Assembly (NCBI RefSeq): GCF_010728925.1
Contig: NZ_AP022608.1
Span: forward strand, 1,240,001 to 1,304,000
From: Mycolicibacterium gadium
Lineage (GTDB): Bacteria > Actinomycetota > Actinomycetes > Mycobacteriales > Mycobacteriaceae
Length of the DNA: 64,000 nucleotides
Direction of reading: 5' to 3'
The position numbers and the translations under genes are program-made. Of this stretch, positions 54,290 through 62,503 are shown piece by piece. The notes beneath the pieces are model-generated. The model had not been told where the DNA came from. It worked only from the letters and a program-made list of their open reading frames with translations, and ran no database searches. Position 1 is the first letter of the stretch. Every line of letters starts with the position of its first letter.

Positions 54290-55189
54290 ATGAATCCGGA
54301 CGAATTCTGCACGTCCGATCAGTGGAGCGTGCTGTCGGCTGCCGCCTCGCACTCCCAGTTCGCCGGCGTGCTCGGCGGCTTCCTGATCACCGCGATCGCT
54401 CTGCTGATGGACAAGAAGAGCCGCGAGAGCATTCACACGCTCGCACTGTTCTCCTCCGCGGTGCTGGTTCTGATGCTGTCCAGTTTCCTGTTCAGCTTGA
54501 TCTCCGGTAACCAGACGCCTGCCGAGGGCGATGCGCGTGGCATCTGCGCGATCGCGTGGACGCAGGGTGCGGTGTCGACGGGGATGCTGGCGGCGGGCGC
54601 GACAGCGTTTTTCGGTGGCTTGGGTTGGATGCTTGCCAGCCACGCCGTCAACAGGGTGTCCGAGCATGACCCCGACGATGTCGGCGCGTACTGCTTTCTC
54701 GCTGACCTGGGTGGCTGGCTGACGTTCGCCGCGACCATGACGACGACGCTGATCCTGTCCGAAACCGCCGTCGATTACTTGCATTTCATGTACGGCCGCA
54801 GGCCCGAGATCTTTGTGACAGGCCTTATCGTCACCGCAGCCGCGCTCGTGATCCTCGCGAATTTCGCGCTCGTGTACGTGCGGACCAAGACTTTGCGCAG
54901 GTCGTTGGCCGACAGTGCCGCGCCGACCCGGCTGGCGCTTCGTTCGCTCAAGATCGCCACCATCACCACGGTGGTCCTGGCGATCGGGGCGTCCTGGCTG
55001 GCGGTCACCCTCGCCAGACTCCCCAAGGGCTGGTTGACAGAACCGAACGCCGGTCTGGTCACGTTCGTGTTGGTACTTACGTTGGTAGTGCCGACGATCG
55101 TGTCGACAGCGATCTGCTACTCAGTGGCCAGCACCGACGAGCGCGCCTCCATCCGTCGAGCTCGGGGTAAAGCAGCGCCGCGATCTTAG
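54290..55189 (+). CDS. Seven-helix membrane protein, unknown function
   Basis: A 299-residue protein with seven evenly spaced hydrophobic helices (near residues 22-40, 45-70, 88-110, 140-165, 178-203, 220-245 and 250-275) and a short basic C-terminus. The N-terminal helix reads HSQFAGVLGGFLITAIALLM. I do not recognise a family. ATG 54290 has neither a Shine-Dalgarno sequence nor a clean TANNNT, so expression may depend on the preceding gene 40 bases upstream. The 3' end overlaps the pcaJ stop by four bases. Confidence 0.8.
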   Translation: MNPDEFCTSDQWSVLSAAASHSQFAGVLGGFLITAIALLMDKKSRESIHTLALFSSAVLVLMLSSFLFSLISGNQTPAEGDARGICAIAWTQGAVSTGMLAAGATAFFGGLGWMLASHAVNRVSEHDPDDVGAYCFLADLGGWLTFAATMTTTLILSETAVDYLHFMYGRRPEIFVTGLIVTAAALVILANFALVYVRTKTLRRSLADSAAPTRLALRSLKIATITTVVLAIGASWLAVTLARLPKGWLTEPNAGLVTFVLVLTLVVPTIVSTAICYSVASTDERASIRRARGKAAPRS

Positions 55190-55872
55190 TTGAGCGGCAA
55201 CGACATTCGGTCGGCCAGCGCTTCGACGGTGGATCCGAATGTCTCCAGCACGCGTATGCCGCCGTCATCGCCGGAGTCGATCGCGAAGACCGCGTGATCG
55301 GTGTAGACGCGGCTCACACATCTGGTGCCGGTGAGCGGATACGTGCACTGCGGCACCAGCTTCGCGTCGCCGTCCTTGGCGAACAGATCCATCATGACGA
55401 ACACGCTTTTCGCACCGATGGCCAAATCCATGGCGCCCCCGACCGCCGGAATGGCGTCGGCCGCACCGGTGTGCCAGTTCGCCAGATCACCGTGCTGGCT
55501 GACCTGGAATGCACCGAGGACGCATACGTCGAGATGGCCGCCGCGCATCATCGCAAACGAGTCCGCGTGGTGAAAGTACGATGCGCCAGGGGTTTCGGTG
55601 ACGGGTACCTTGCCCGCGTTCGTCAGATCCGCGTCGATCTCGTCACCGATCGCTTCCCCGCCCATGCCGAGCATGCCGTTCTCGGTGTGCAACACCACAC
55701 CTGCCTCCGGGGTCAAGTACTCGGCGACCGTCGTCGGTTGTCCGATCCCGAGGTTGACGTATGAACCGGGCGGAATATCACGGGCGATGACCGCCGCCAG
55801 TTCGCGGCGGTCGAGCGGGCCGCGATCCAGATGCTCGACGGTGGTGGTGCCACTTGGGACGTGGAGGGTCAC
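55186..55872 (-). CDS. pcaJ: 3-oxoadipate CoA-transferase subunit B
   Basis: Beta subunit of the transferase that moves CoA from succinyl-CoA to 3-oxoadipate. The 228-residue protein has the catalytic glutamate in VVLHTENGMLGMG, the GGHLDVCVLGAFQVS segment and the TRCVSRVYTDHAVF region. The GTG start shares a GTGA junction with pcaI. A general acetoacetate CoA-transferase has the same sequence features; the pca context decides the name. Last gene of the operon. Confidence 0.9.
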   Translation of the reverse strand: MTLHVPSGTTTVEHLDRGPLDRRELAAVIARDIPPGSYVNLGIGQPTTVAEYLTPEAGVVLHTENGMLGMGGEAIGDEIDADLTNAGKVPVTETPGASYFHHADSFAMMRGGHLDVCVLGAFQVSQHGDLANWHTGAADAIPAVGGAMDLAIGAKSVFVMMDLFAKDGDAKLVPQCTYPLTGTRCVSRVYTDHAVFAIDSGDDGGIRVLETFGSTVEALADRMSLPLN

Positions 55873-56564
55873 GACGCCGCCTCCCTCGTACGTCGGTCGG
55901 CCGAAAGGTCGAGGATGCGGTCTACGAAGATCCCGGGTGTGACGACGATTTCAGGATCGATGGATCCCGCGTCGACCACCCGTTCCACCTCGGCGATGGT
56001 GAGCGATGCCGCGGTGGCCATCACCGGACCGAAATTGCGAGCAGTCTTGCGGTACAACAAATTCCCCGCCCGATCGCCGATATGGGCGCCGATGAGCGCG
56101 ACGTCGCCCCGAATCGGGTACTCCAGCACATAGTCTCGACCGTCGATGGTTCGGGTCTCCTTCCCTTCAGCAAGGGGGGTGCCGACACCGGTCGGGCAGA
56201 AGAACGCACCGATCCCCGCGCCCGCCGCCCTGATCCGCTCTGCCAGGTTTCCCTGCGGAACCACCTCGAGCGCCACCTTGCCGGCCCGGTACAGCTCGTC
56301 GAAGACATACGAATCCGTCTGCCGGGGAAACGAGCAGATGACCTTGGTGACGCGACCGGCGGCGAGCAGCGCGGCCAGGCCGGTGTCGCCATTGCCCGCG
56401 TTGTTGCTGACGATGGTGAGATCGGTCGCGCCCTGGTCGATCAGTGCGTCGATCAGTGCGGTCGGCATACCCGCCATGCCGAAGCCGCCGACGAGAACTT
56501 TTGATCCGTCATTGATGCCGGCGACGGCGTGCTGCGCGGCCTCACAGATCTCGGTGCGGCTCAT
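55869..56564 (-). CDS. pcaI: 3-oxoadipate CoA-transferase subunit A
   Basis: Alpha subunit of the 3-oxoadipate:succinyl-CoA transferase. The 231-residue protein has VLVGGFGMAGMPTALIDAL, the GNLAERIRAAGAGIGAFFCPTGVGT loop and the GDVALIGAHIGDRAGNLLYRKTARNF segment typical of family I CoA-transferase alpha subunits. Overlaps pcaL and pcaJ by four bases each. Confidence 0.9.
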   Translation of the reverse strand: MSRTEICEAAQHAVAGINDGSKVLVGGFGMAGMPTALIDALIDQGATDLTIVSNNAGNGDTGLAALLAAGRVTKVICSFPRQTDSYVFDELYRAGKVALEVVPQGNLAERIRAAGAGIGAFFCPTGVGTPLAEGKETRTIDGRDYVLEYPIRGDVALIGAHIGDRAGNLLYRKTARNFGPVMATAASLTIAEVERVVDAGSIDPEIVVTPGIFVDRILDLSADRRTREAAS

Positions 56565-57742
56565 GACCTCTCCCCCTCACTGTCGAAGCCCGGTAGTACG
56601 TCGGCCGCAATACGGAAGGCGGTGTTGGCATCCGGCACACCGCAGTAAATCGCGGTCTGCATCAGCAGTTCCTTGATCTCGTCGTTGGACAGCCCGTTGC
56701 GCCGGGCGGCAAGCAGATGAATCTTGAGTTCCTCGTGGTGTCCGCGCGCCACCAACGCTGTGAGTGTGATCAGCGACCGGCTGCGGCGGTCCAGACCCGG
56801 CCGCGTCCAGATTGCGCCCCAGGCGTACTCGGTGATGAACCGCTGAAAGTCGGCGGTGAATTCGGTGGTTGCCGCGATGGCCCGGTCGACGTGCGCGTCC
56901 CCGAGGACCTCACGCCGAACCGCAAGCCCACCGGCGTGCACCTCGTCGGTGGTGGCCGGTATCGGCGCGCTCGCCGCACGTGCGTGTTCGGTGATCAGCT
57001 GCGCGACTCGGTCCGGCGCCTCGGCGGGCGCGAGATGTCCCACGTTTTCCAATACGACCAGGCGCCCGTCCTTGACTCCGGAGGCTATGCGCTGCAGGTG
57101 ATCCGGCGGCGTGGCAATGTCGTGACTGCCCGCGACGGCAAGGACCGGTGTGCTGATCTCCTGCAGCCGGTCGGTGACGTCGAATCCACCCAATGCCTCA
57201 CACACCTGCGCGTAGGAGCCGGAGTCCGCGCTACGAAGCGCATCGAGCAAAGCCGAGCTGGTGACGGAATCGCGCTCCGCGAAGCCGCTGGGGAACCACC
57301 GCTGCGTCGCGGCGGCGATCAGCGTTTCGGTTCCGGACGCGCGGACGGTTTCGGCGCGTTCGGTCCACGCGTCCGGGGTGCCGATCACCGCGCCCGTACA
57401 CAACAGGGTGGCCGATGCAACCCGGTGCGGGGCATCCAACATCAGTTGCAGCCCGACGCAGCCTCCGACCGAATCACCTGCGTAATGGAATGATTCGCGG
57501 GTGAACTGGTCGGCAAGCGCAAGGACGCCGGCGGCGAGTTCGGCAAGCGTGAAGGCGTCCGAGGTTTCGCCGCGGCCATGCCCAGGAAGGTCCCAGCCGA
57601 CGACGCGCCATGTGTCAGTCAATTCGGCTGCGGCCCGGCTCCACAAGGTGGTGGCAGAGGTGCCCAGTGATGGCCCGAGAAGAAGCAGCGGCGCGGCGTC
57701 CGGCCCGCCGAACTCGGTGGCGACGATGCGCGGGGTACTCAT
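56561..57742 (-). CDS. pcaL: Fused 3-oxoadipate enol-lactonase / 4-carboxymuconolactone decarboxylase
   Basis: Carries two pathway steps in one 393-residue chain. Residues 1-255 are an alpha/beta hydrolase with the nucleophile Ser91 in YAGDSVGGCVGL and the LPGHGRGET loop (lactonase, PcaD). Residues 280-390 are a carboxymuconolactone decarboxylase (PcaC): EYAWGAIWTRPGLDRRSRSL and HLLAARRNGLSNDEIKE. The order is D then C, as in other actinobacterial PcaL. The ATG at 57742 overlaps the pcaB stop (ATGA); the frame back to 58006 runs inside pcaB. Confidence 0.94.
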   Translation of the reverse strand: MSTPRIVATEFGGPDAAPLLLLGPSLGTSATTLWSRAAAELTDTWRVVGWDLPGHGRGETSDAFTLAELAAGVLALADQFTRESFHYAGDSVGGCVGLQLMLDAPHRVASATLLCTGAVIGTPDAWTERAETVRASGTETLIAAATQRWFPSGFAERDSVTSSALLDALRSADSGSYAQVCEALGGFDVTDRLQEISTPVLAVAGSHDIATPPDHLQRIASGVKDGRLVVLENVGHLAPAEAPDRVAQLITEHARAASAPIPATTDEVHAGGLAVRREVLGDAHVDRAIAATTEFTADFQRFITEYAWGAIWTRPGLDRRSRSLITLTALVARGHHEELKIHLLAARRNGLSNDEIKELLMQTAIYCGVPDANTAFRIAADVLPGFDSEGERS

Positions 57743-58938
57743 GGCACGTCCTTGAGGTAGTGACTGGCCCGTTGCAGCGCGGAGTCGACGAGCTGTTCGG
57801 CCGCGCCGAGGTATCCCGCTGCCGGAGCACGTCCGGTCAAGTCCGCCATCGTCTGCTGCTCGGCTAGCACGCCGTCGGCGACGGCCAGATTCGCAGTCGC
57901 GCGGTCGACGTCGATCTGCAATCCGGTGAGGAGTTCGCTCGTGTGGGCGGCGGCGACGACGGTACGCCGCGCCAACGTCCGCAGGGTCGCCCATTCGGCA
58001 TGCCATGCGCCGTCGGAACGTTCGTCGACGGACATGGCCGATGCGGTGTGCAGCGTCGCGGCCAGCGACCCTGTCGTCATCGCGGTACGGCGGATCAGCA
58101 CCGAGCGCACCGGATTGTTCTTGTGGGGCATGGTCGACGACTTGCCCCCGCTCGCCTCGGCCAGCTCACCAATCTCGGGCCGGCTGCCGGTCGCGACGTC
58201 ACTGGCGATGTATCCCCACGCGTCGCAACAGCCGACCAGCCCGTCGCCGATCCGGGTGATTGCAGATCGCGAGGTGTGCCACGGCGGCGCCGGAGCCAGC
58301 CCCAGCGCACGTGCCAGCGAGTCACTCAGTCGGATCGCATCGTCCGCCGATCCGCTCAGCTCGACGGCGGCAGCGAGGGTTCCCGCGGCTCCCCCCGCCT
58401 GAACCGGCACCCGCAACTCGGCCAGCGGCTCGGCCGCTTCCAGCACCGCGCACAACCACCGAGCTATCTTGACGCCCGCGGTGCTCGGCAGCGCGGCCTG
58501 TGTGAGCGTCCTCGCGAGCATCGGTGTGGCACGGTGCTTCTCGGCGAGGTGCGACAGCGTTCGCAGCTGATCAGCAAGTTCCTCGTGGATGCGGGCGAGC
58601 ACATCTCGAAGGCAAACCATCAGCGCGGTGTCGACGACGTCCTGGCTCGTCAAACCGCGATGTAGCCACTGCGCGGTTGGCTGGGCCGCACGGGCACGCA
58701 ACAGCGCCACCAATGCGCCGACCGGGTTGCCGTCGACATCGGCGTCGCACGCGATTGGCTCGAGGTCGCCTTCGGTGACGTACCGATGGAGATCGGTCCG
58801 CGCAGACTGCGGCGCGATTTCGGCATCGATGAGCGCATCCAACCACGCTTGTTCGACCGCGACCATCGCGTCCAGGAAGGCGCGATCGCTCATCAGATTT
58901 CCGGCGCGGTGGTCGCCGGGCCAGAACAGGTCCGTCAC
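57739..58938 (-). CDS. pcaB: 3-carboxy-cis,cis-muconate cycloisomerase
   Basis: Converts 3-carboxymuconate to 4-carboxymuconolactone. A 399-residue member of the fumarase/aspartase superfamily with the signature GKSSTMPHKNNPVRSVLI, the N-terminal FWPGDHRAGNLMSDRAFLDAM and the HRGLTSQDVVDTALM loop. The GTG start shares a GTGA junction with pcaG. It is shorter than the 450-residue proteobacterial form. Confidence 0.93.
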   Translation of the reverse strand: MTDLFWPGDHRAGNLMSDRAFLDAMVAVEQAWLDALIDAEIAPQSARTDLHRYVTEGDLEPIACDADVDGNPVGALVALLRARAAQPTAQWLHRGLTSQDVVDTALMVCLRDVLARIHEELADQLRTLSHLAEKHRATPMLARTLTQAALPSTAGVKIARWLCAVLEAAEPLAELRVPVQAGGAAGTLAAAVELSGSADDAIRLSDSLARALGLAPAPPWHTSRSAITRIGDGLVGCCDAWGYIASDVATGSRPEIGELAEASGGKSSTMPHKNNPVRSVLIRRTAMTTGSLAATLHTASAMSVDERSDGAWHAEWATLRTLARRTVVAAAHTSELLTGLQIDVDRATANLAVADGVLAEQQTMADLTGRAPAAGYLGAAEQLVDSALQRASHYLKDVP

Positions 58939-59498
58939 GGCCGATGCCCCGGATAACTGAGGAAGACGGTCTCGCCGTCATCGCCTTGGAGCTTGATGTC
59001 GAATTTCAGTCCCGTCTCGTCGCGAGTCGCGATGAGGGTCTGACGGCGATGCGCGGGAAGCGAATTCAGCAGTGGATCTTTCGCGAGCTGATCACCGGGC
59101 AGGTATGCGCGGGTGAACAGGCGATTCAGCAGTCCGCGGGCGAACACGGTGACGAGAATAAAGGGAGCCGAGCCCGGAGCCGACGCACCGGGCAGCACGG
59201 TGGAGAAGCTGTAGTGGCCCGCATCGTCGGTGGCGGCGCGGCCCCAGCCGGTGAACGTCCAGCCGTCGCGGCGCAGTGAGCCGGTGGCGGAGGGAATCTC
59301 GCCGTCGGCGTCGGCCTGCCAGATCTCCAGCAGCGCATCGGGAACCGGGTTGCCGGCCCCGTCGGTTATCAGGCCGTGGAACTGGATGGCGCCGGGCGAG
59401 CCGGGCGGCACGAGCTCGTTGCAGCGTTCGAACGGCAGTGCATAGCCGTAGAACGGGCCGACGGTCTGTCCCGGTGTCGCGGTCAGCAGTGTCGACAT
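58935..59498 (-). CDS. pcaG: Protocatechuate 3,4-dioxygenase alpha chain
   Basis: Non-catalytic-iron partner of PcaH in the intradiol dioxygenase that opens the protocatechuate ring. The 187-residue protein has TPGQTVGPFYGYALPF at the N-terminus, GNPVPDALLEIWQADADGE and a C-terminal TRDETGLKFDIKLQGDDGETVF. Iron ligands found in the beta chain are absent, as expected. The ATG at 59498 shares its A with the pcaH TGA; the longer frame lies in pcaH. Confidence 0.93.
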   Translation of the reverse strand: MSTLLTATPGQTVGPFYGYALPFERCNELVPPGSPGAIQFHGLITDGAGNPVPDALLEIWQADADGEIPSATGSLRRDGWTFTGWGRAATDDAGHYSFSTVLPGASAPGSAPFILVTVFARGLLNRLFTRAYLPGDQLAKDPLLNSLPAHRRQTLIATRDETGLKFDIKLQGDDGETVFLSYPGHRP

Positions 59499-60286
59499 CA
59501 GCGATCGGCTCCCTCGTCGACGGGAGTTTGGCTTGACCCGGTCAGCACGATGTCCCACCGGTAGCCGGTGGCCCACTCATGGGTGGTCACGTCGTGGTCG
59601 TAGGTGGCGACCAACCGATCGCGCGCCTTCTGGTCGGTGATGGACTGATAGATGGGGTCGAGGGCGAACAGCGGATCACCGGGGAAGTACATCTGGGTGA
59701 TCATGCGCTGCGTGAATTCGGTTCCGAACAAGGAGAAGTGGATGTGGGCAGGCCGCCACGCGTTGTGGTGGTTCTTCCACGGATACGGTCCGGGTTTGAT
59801 GGTGGTGAATCGGTAGTTGCCGTCGTCGTCGGTGAGGCAACGGCCTACGCCGGTGAAGTTCGGGTCGATCGGCGAAGGATGCTGGTCGCGCTTGTGGATA
59901 TAGCGCCCGCCCGCGTTGGCCTGCCAGATCTCCACCAGCTGGCCGCGCACTGCCCGCCCGTCACCGTCGACGATCCGTCCTGTCACCACGATTCGTTCGC
60001 CGATGGGCGCGCCGGTGTGCTGGATCGTCAAATCGGATTCGATCGGATGGACGTCACGCGCACCGAAGCATGGTGTCCACAACTCGACGCCTTCGGGATC
60101 GACGTGCTGCAGGTCCTTGGTCGGGTGGCGCAGGACGCTGCTCCGGTACGGCGCGTAGTCGAGTCGCGGCTGCGTCTCCTCGACGCCCGACCGCTGATAG
60201 GCCGACTCGATCGCGGCGATCTCGCTGCTCACCTCGGCCTGACTCGCCGAGGCACTGTCCGAGTTGACGGTGGGCGTAGCTGTCAT
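59498..60286 (-). CDS. pcaH: Protocatechuate 3,4-dioxygenase beta chain
   Basis: Iron(III)-containing subunit that cleaves protocatechuate to 3-carboxy-cis,cis-muconate. Ligands are visible: Tyr in NAGGRYIHKRDQH, Tyr in KPGPYPWKN, and two His in WRPAHIHFSLFG. With ATG 60286 it has 262 residues (MTATPTVNSDSASASQAEV). A GTG nine bases upstream is possible, but TAGTGT ends seven bases before the ATG. First gene of pcaH-G-B-L-I-J; every junction overlaps, so the whole pathway is one translation unit. Confidence 0.93.
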   Translation of the reverse strand: MTATPTVNSDSASASQAEVSSEIAAIESAYQRSGVEETQPRLDYAPYRSSVLRHPTKDLQHVDPEGVELWTPCFGARDVHPIESDLTIQHTGAPIGERIVVTGRIVDGDGRAVRGQLVEIWQANAGGRYIHKRDQHPSPIDPNFTGVGRCLTDDDGNYRFTTIKPGPYPWKNHHNAWRPAHIHFSLFGTEFTQRMITQMYFPGDPLFALDPIYQSITDQKARDRLVATYDHDVTTHEWATGYRWDIVLTGSSQTPVDEGADR

Positions 60287-60293
60287 GGTGCGC

Positions 60294-60299
60294 ACACTA
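60294..60299 (-). promoter_or_regulatory. Putative leaderless -10 hexamer of the pca operon (TAGTGT)
   Basis: TAGTGT matches TANNNT and ends seven bases before the pcaH ATG. The IclR-type palindrome at 60332-60346 is 33 bases upstream, a suitable place for activation. Confidence 0.45.
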
Positions 60300-60326
60300 T
60301 CCCTCTCTCATGGAGGTCGTGAAGAC

Positions 60327-60332
60327 TAGAAT
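60327..60332 (+). promoter_or_regulatory. Candidate -10 of pcaR (TAGAAT)
   Basis: TAGAAT would place transcription start near 60339-60340, leaving an 18-base leader with the GAAGGA and AAGGAA ribosome-binding sites before the ATG at 60358. Confidence 0.45.
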
Positions 60333-60346
60333 TTCGCTCAGCGGAA
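60332..60346. promoter_or_regulatory. Palindromic IclR-type operator between pcaH and pcaR
   Basis: TTTCGC-TCA-GCGGAA, an inverted repeat with one mismatch in six and a three-base spacer. It lies on the predicted pcaR transcription start and upstream of the pcaH promoter, as expected for an IclR protein that activates pca genes and represses itself. Confidence 0.5.
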
Positions 60347-60357
60347 GGATCAAGGAA

Positions 60358-61107
60358 ATGGCAGGCAACACCTCGACACCCGGAGTGACCGTCGCTGCAC
60401 GTTTGCTGTCGATCATCGCGGCTTTTGACGAGGAACACCGCAGCCTGGCCCTCTCCGAGCTTGCTCAGCGTGCGGGCCTGCCGGCGCCGACCGCGCATCG
60501 GCTCGCCGCCGAACTGGTGGCCGGCGGTGCGCTCGAGCGCCGGACCGACGGCCGCTTCGAGGTCGGCAGGATGTTGTGGAGTGCAGGTCTGCTGGCGCCC
60601 GTGGAAGGCAGGTTGCGCCAGGTTGCCGAGCCTTTTCTGCACGACGTCTACGCGGCGACCATGGCCACGGTGCACCTGGCGATCCGCGAAGGCACGGAGG
60701 TGCTCTACCTCGAGCGGATGATGGGCCGCGCGTCCGTGCCGATCGTCAGCAGCGCCGGGAGCAAGCTGCCCATGCACTGCACCGGGGTCGGCAAGGTCCT
60801 GCTCGCGCATGCGCCGAAGGAGATCCAGGATCAAGTGTTTGCCAGCCTTACCCGCGTCACACCATTTACGATCGTCGCCCAGCCCGTCCTCGCGGGGCAG
60901 CTCGAGCGCGTCCGCCGAGACGGCGTGGCGACGACGAGCGAAGAAATGTCGCTCGGTGCGTGTTCGCTGGCCGTTCCCGTGGTCCGGGCGTCGGACGGCA
61001 CCGTGGCGGCGGCGATCGGCGTCGTCGTGCCGAACCTCAAGCGTGATCGGCAAAGACTGCTCGGTGCCCTGCAGGTCGCCGCGCGCGGCATCGGCCGCTT
61101 GCTGTGA
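60358..61107 (+). CDS. pcaR: IclR-family regulator of the pca operon
   Basis: The 249-residue protein has an N-terminal winged helix (LLSIIAAFDEEHRSLALSELAQRAGLPAPTAHRLAAELVAGGALER) and a C-terminal IclR effector domain (LPMHCTGVGKVLLAHAP, GVATTSEEMSLGACSLAVPV), which probably binds protocatechuate or oxoadipate. I chose ATG 60358 over ATG 60310 because it has a strong ribosome-binding site, matches the usual IclR length, and leaves the operator and predicted promoter outside the coding region. It is divergent from pcaH. Confidence 0.9.
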   Translation: MAGNTSTPGVTVAARLLSIIAAFDEEHRSLALSELAQRAGLPAPTAHRLAAELVAGGALERRTDGRFEVGRMLWSAGLLAPVEGRLRQVAEPFLHDVYAATMATVHLAIREGTEVLYLERMMGRASVPIVSSAGSKLPMHCTGVGKVLLAHAPKEIQDQVFASLTRVTPFTIVAQPVLAGQLERVRRDGVATTSEEMSLGACSLAVPVVRASDGTVAAAIGVVVPNLKRDRQRLLGALQVAARGIGRLL

Positions 61108-61135
61108 CCGGCAGGGCACCACGTCAGCTATCCCC

Positions 61136-62494
61136 TCAGTGATCGACGAGTTGCCGCGCCGAATCGGGAACCTTGTTGCCGAGCAGGGCGGTCGGCACAT
61201 CCTTGGTCTCCCGCGCCGTCAGCGCGGCAGCACTGGCGATGAGGCAGACCACCGCGGTGAAGATGCTCGTCGCCACCCAGCCGCCTTCGCTCACCCCACC
61301 GAGTGCGGTGACGATCGCCGGTGCGAAACCCGCCACCAGGAAACCTAATTGAGTGCCGATCGCCAGTCCGGAGAAACGGACCTTCGTCGAGAACATCTCG
61401 CCATAGAAGGCCGGCCAGACCGCGTTGGCCGCGGCATAGCCGAACGAGAAGGTGGCGATCGCCAACGCGAACATCAGTACGTCGTTGCCACCGGTCATCG
61501 AGAGCAGATAAAGGGGCATCAGCGCCGCGGAGGACAGCGCACCGTAGATGAACACCGGCTTCCGTCCGATCCGGTCGGCAAGCTTTCCGAACAGCGGTTG
61601 GGTGCCCAGCGCCACGACGTTCGCGACCACGACCAGCCACAGCGTCTCGTCCGCGTTCAGGCCCATCTTCTTGCCGTAGGCGATGGCGAGGTTGGCGAAC
61701 ACCGTCGAGACGGCGGCGATGAAGGCGCAGAAGATCACTCGCAGAACATCGCGCCAGTGATCCCGCAGCAGCGGCTTCAGCGGCATCCGGGCGATGGTGC
61801 CGGCAGTTTTGGCTTCGGTGAATTCCGGCGTCTCGTGCAGACGGCGACGGATGAAGTAGGCGACCACGACCACGACGGCGCTGAGCCAGAACGGGACGCG
61901 CCAACCCCACGAGAGCAGGTCATCGTCGGGCAGCGCCACGACGGGGATCACCACAAGTGAGGCCAGAATCAGGCCGCCCTGCGTGCCCGTGAGAGTCCAC
62001 GAGGTGAAGAACGCCCGCTGGTTATCGGGCGAGTGCTCGAGCGTCAGCGAACTGGCACCGGCCTGTTCGCCCGCGGCCGAGAAGCCTTGGAGCAGGCGGC
62101 ACGTCACCAGGAGTATGGGTGCGAGCACTCCGACCGACGCGTACGTGGGCAGACAGCCGATCGCGAAGGTCGACGCGCCCATGAGGAGCAGCGTGAACAT
62201 CAACACGTTCCGGCGTCCGATGCGGTCGCCGAAGTGCCCGATCACGAACGCCCCCACCGGCCGCGCGATGTAGGCGACCCCGAGGGTGGCGAAAGACTGG
62301 GCCAGGGCAACCGTCTCGTTGCCCTCGGGAAAGAAGATCTTCGGAAAGACCAGCGCCGCAACGAAACCGAAGACGAAGAAGTCGTAGTACTCGACGGCGC
62401 TGCCCATGAAACTGGCCAGCGCGGCCTTTTTCGGCGTGCGTTCAGGCGCACCTGCGGGCACCCCATCGGGTGCGTTGCTGTCGATGACGCTCAT
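61136..62494 (-). CDS. MHS-family major facilitator, probable aromatic/hydroaromatic acid uptake
   Basis: A 452-residue 12-helix proton symporter of the metabolite:H+ symporter family (shikimate/alpha-ketoglutarate/proline-betaine type): SFMGSAVEYYDFFVFGFVAALVF in helix 1, ARPVGAFVIGHFGDRIGRRN (motif A), GFSAAGEQAGASSLTLEHSP and a repeat of the motif A pattern after helix 6. AGGAGGA ribosome-binding site. It follows the dehydrogenase gene by nine bases in one operon. Together they suggest uptake of quinate or shikimate. Confidence 0.88.
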   Translation of the reverse strand: MSVIDSNAPDGVPAGAPERTPKKAALASFMGSAVEYYDFFVFGFVAALVFPKIFFPEGNETVALAQSFATLGVAYIARPVGAFVIGHFGDRIGRRNVLMFTLLLMGASTFAIGCLPTYASVGVLAPILLVTCRLLQGFSAAGEQAGASSLTLEHSPDNQRAFFTSWTLTGTQGGLILASLVVIPVVALPDDDLLSWGWRVPFWLSAVVVVVAYFIRRRLHETPEFTEAKTAGTIARMPLKPLLRDHWRDVLRVIFCAFIAAVSTVFANLAIAYGKKMGLNADETLWLVVVANVVALGTQPLFGKLADRIGRKPVFIYGALSSAALMPLYLLSMTGGNDVLMFALAIATFSFGYAAANAVWPAFYGEMFSTKVRFSGLAIGTQLGFLVAGFAPAIVTALGGVSEGGWVATSIFTAVVCLIASAAALTARETKDVPTALLGNKVPDSARQLVDH

Positions 62495-62503
62495 GGGTTC
62501 CTC

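Noticed and set aside
57743..58006. N-terminal extension of pcaL
   Set aside because: Lies entirely within pcaB in another frame; the ATGA overlap at 57742 is the better start.
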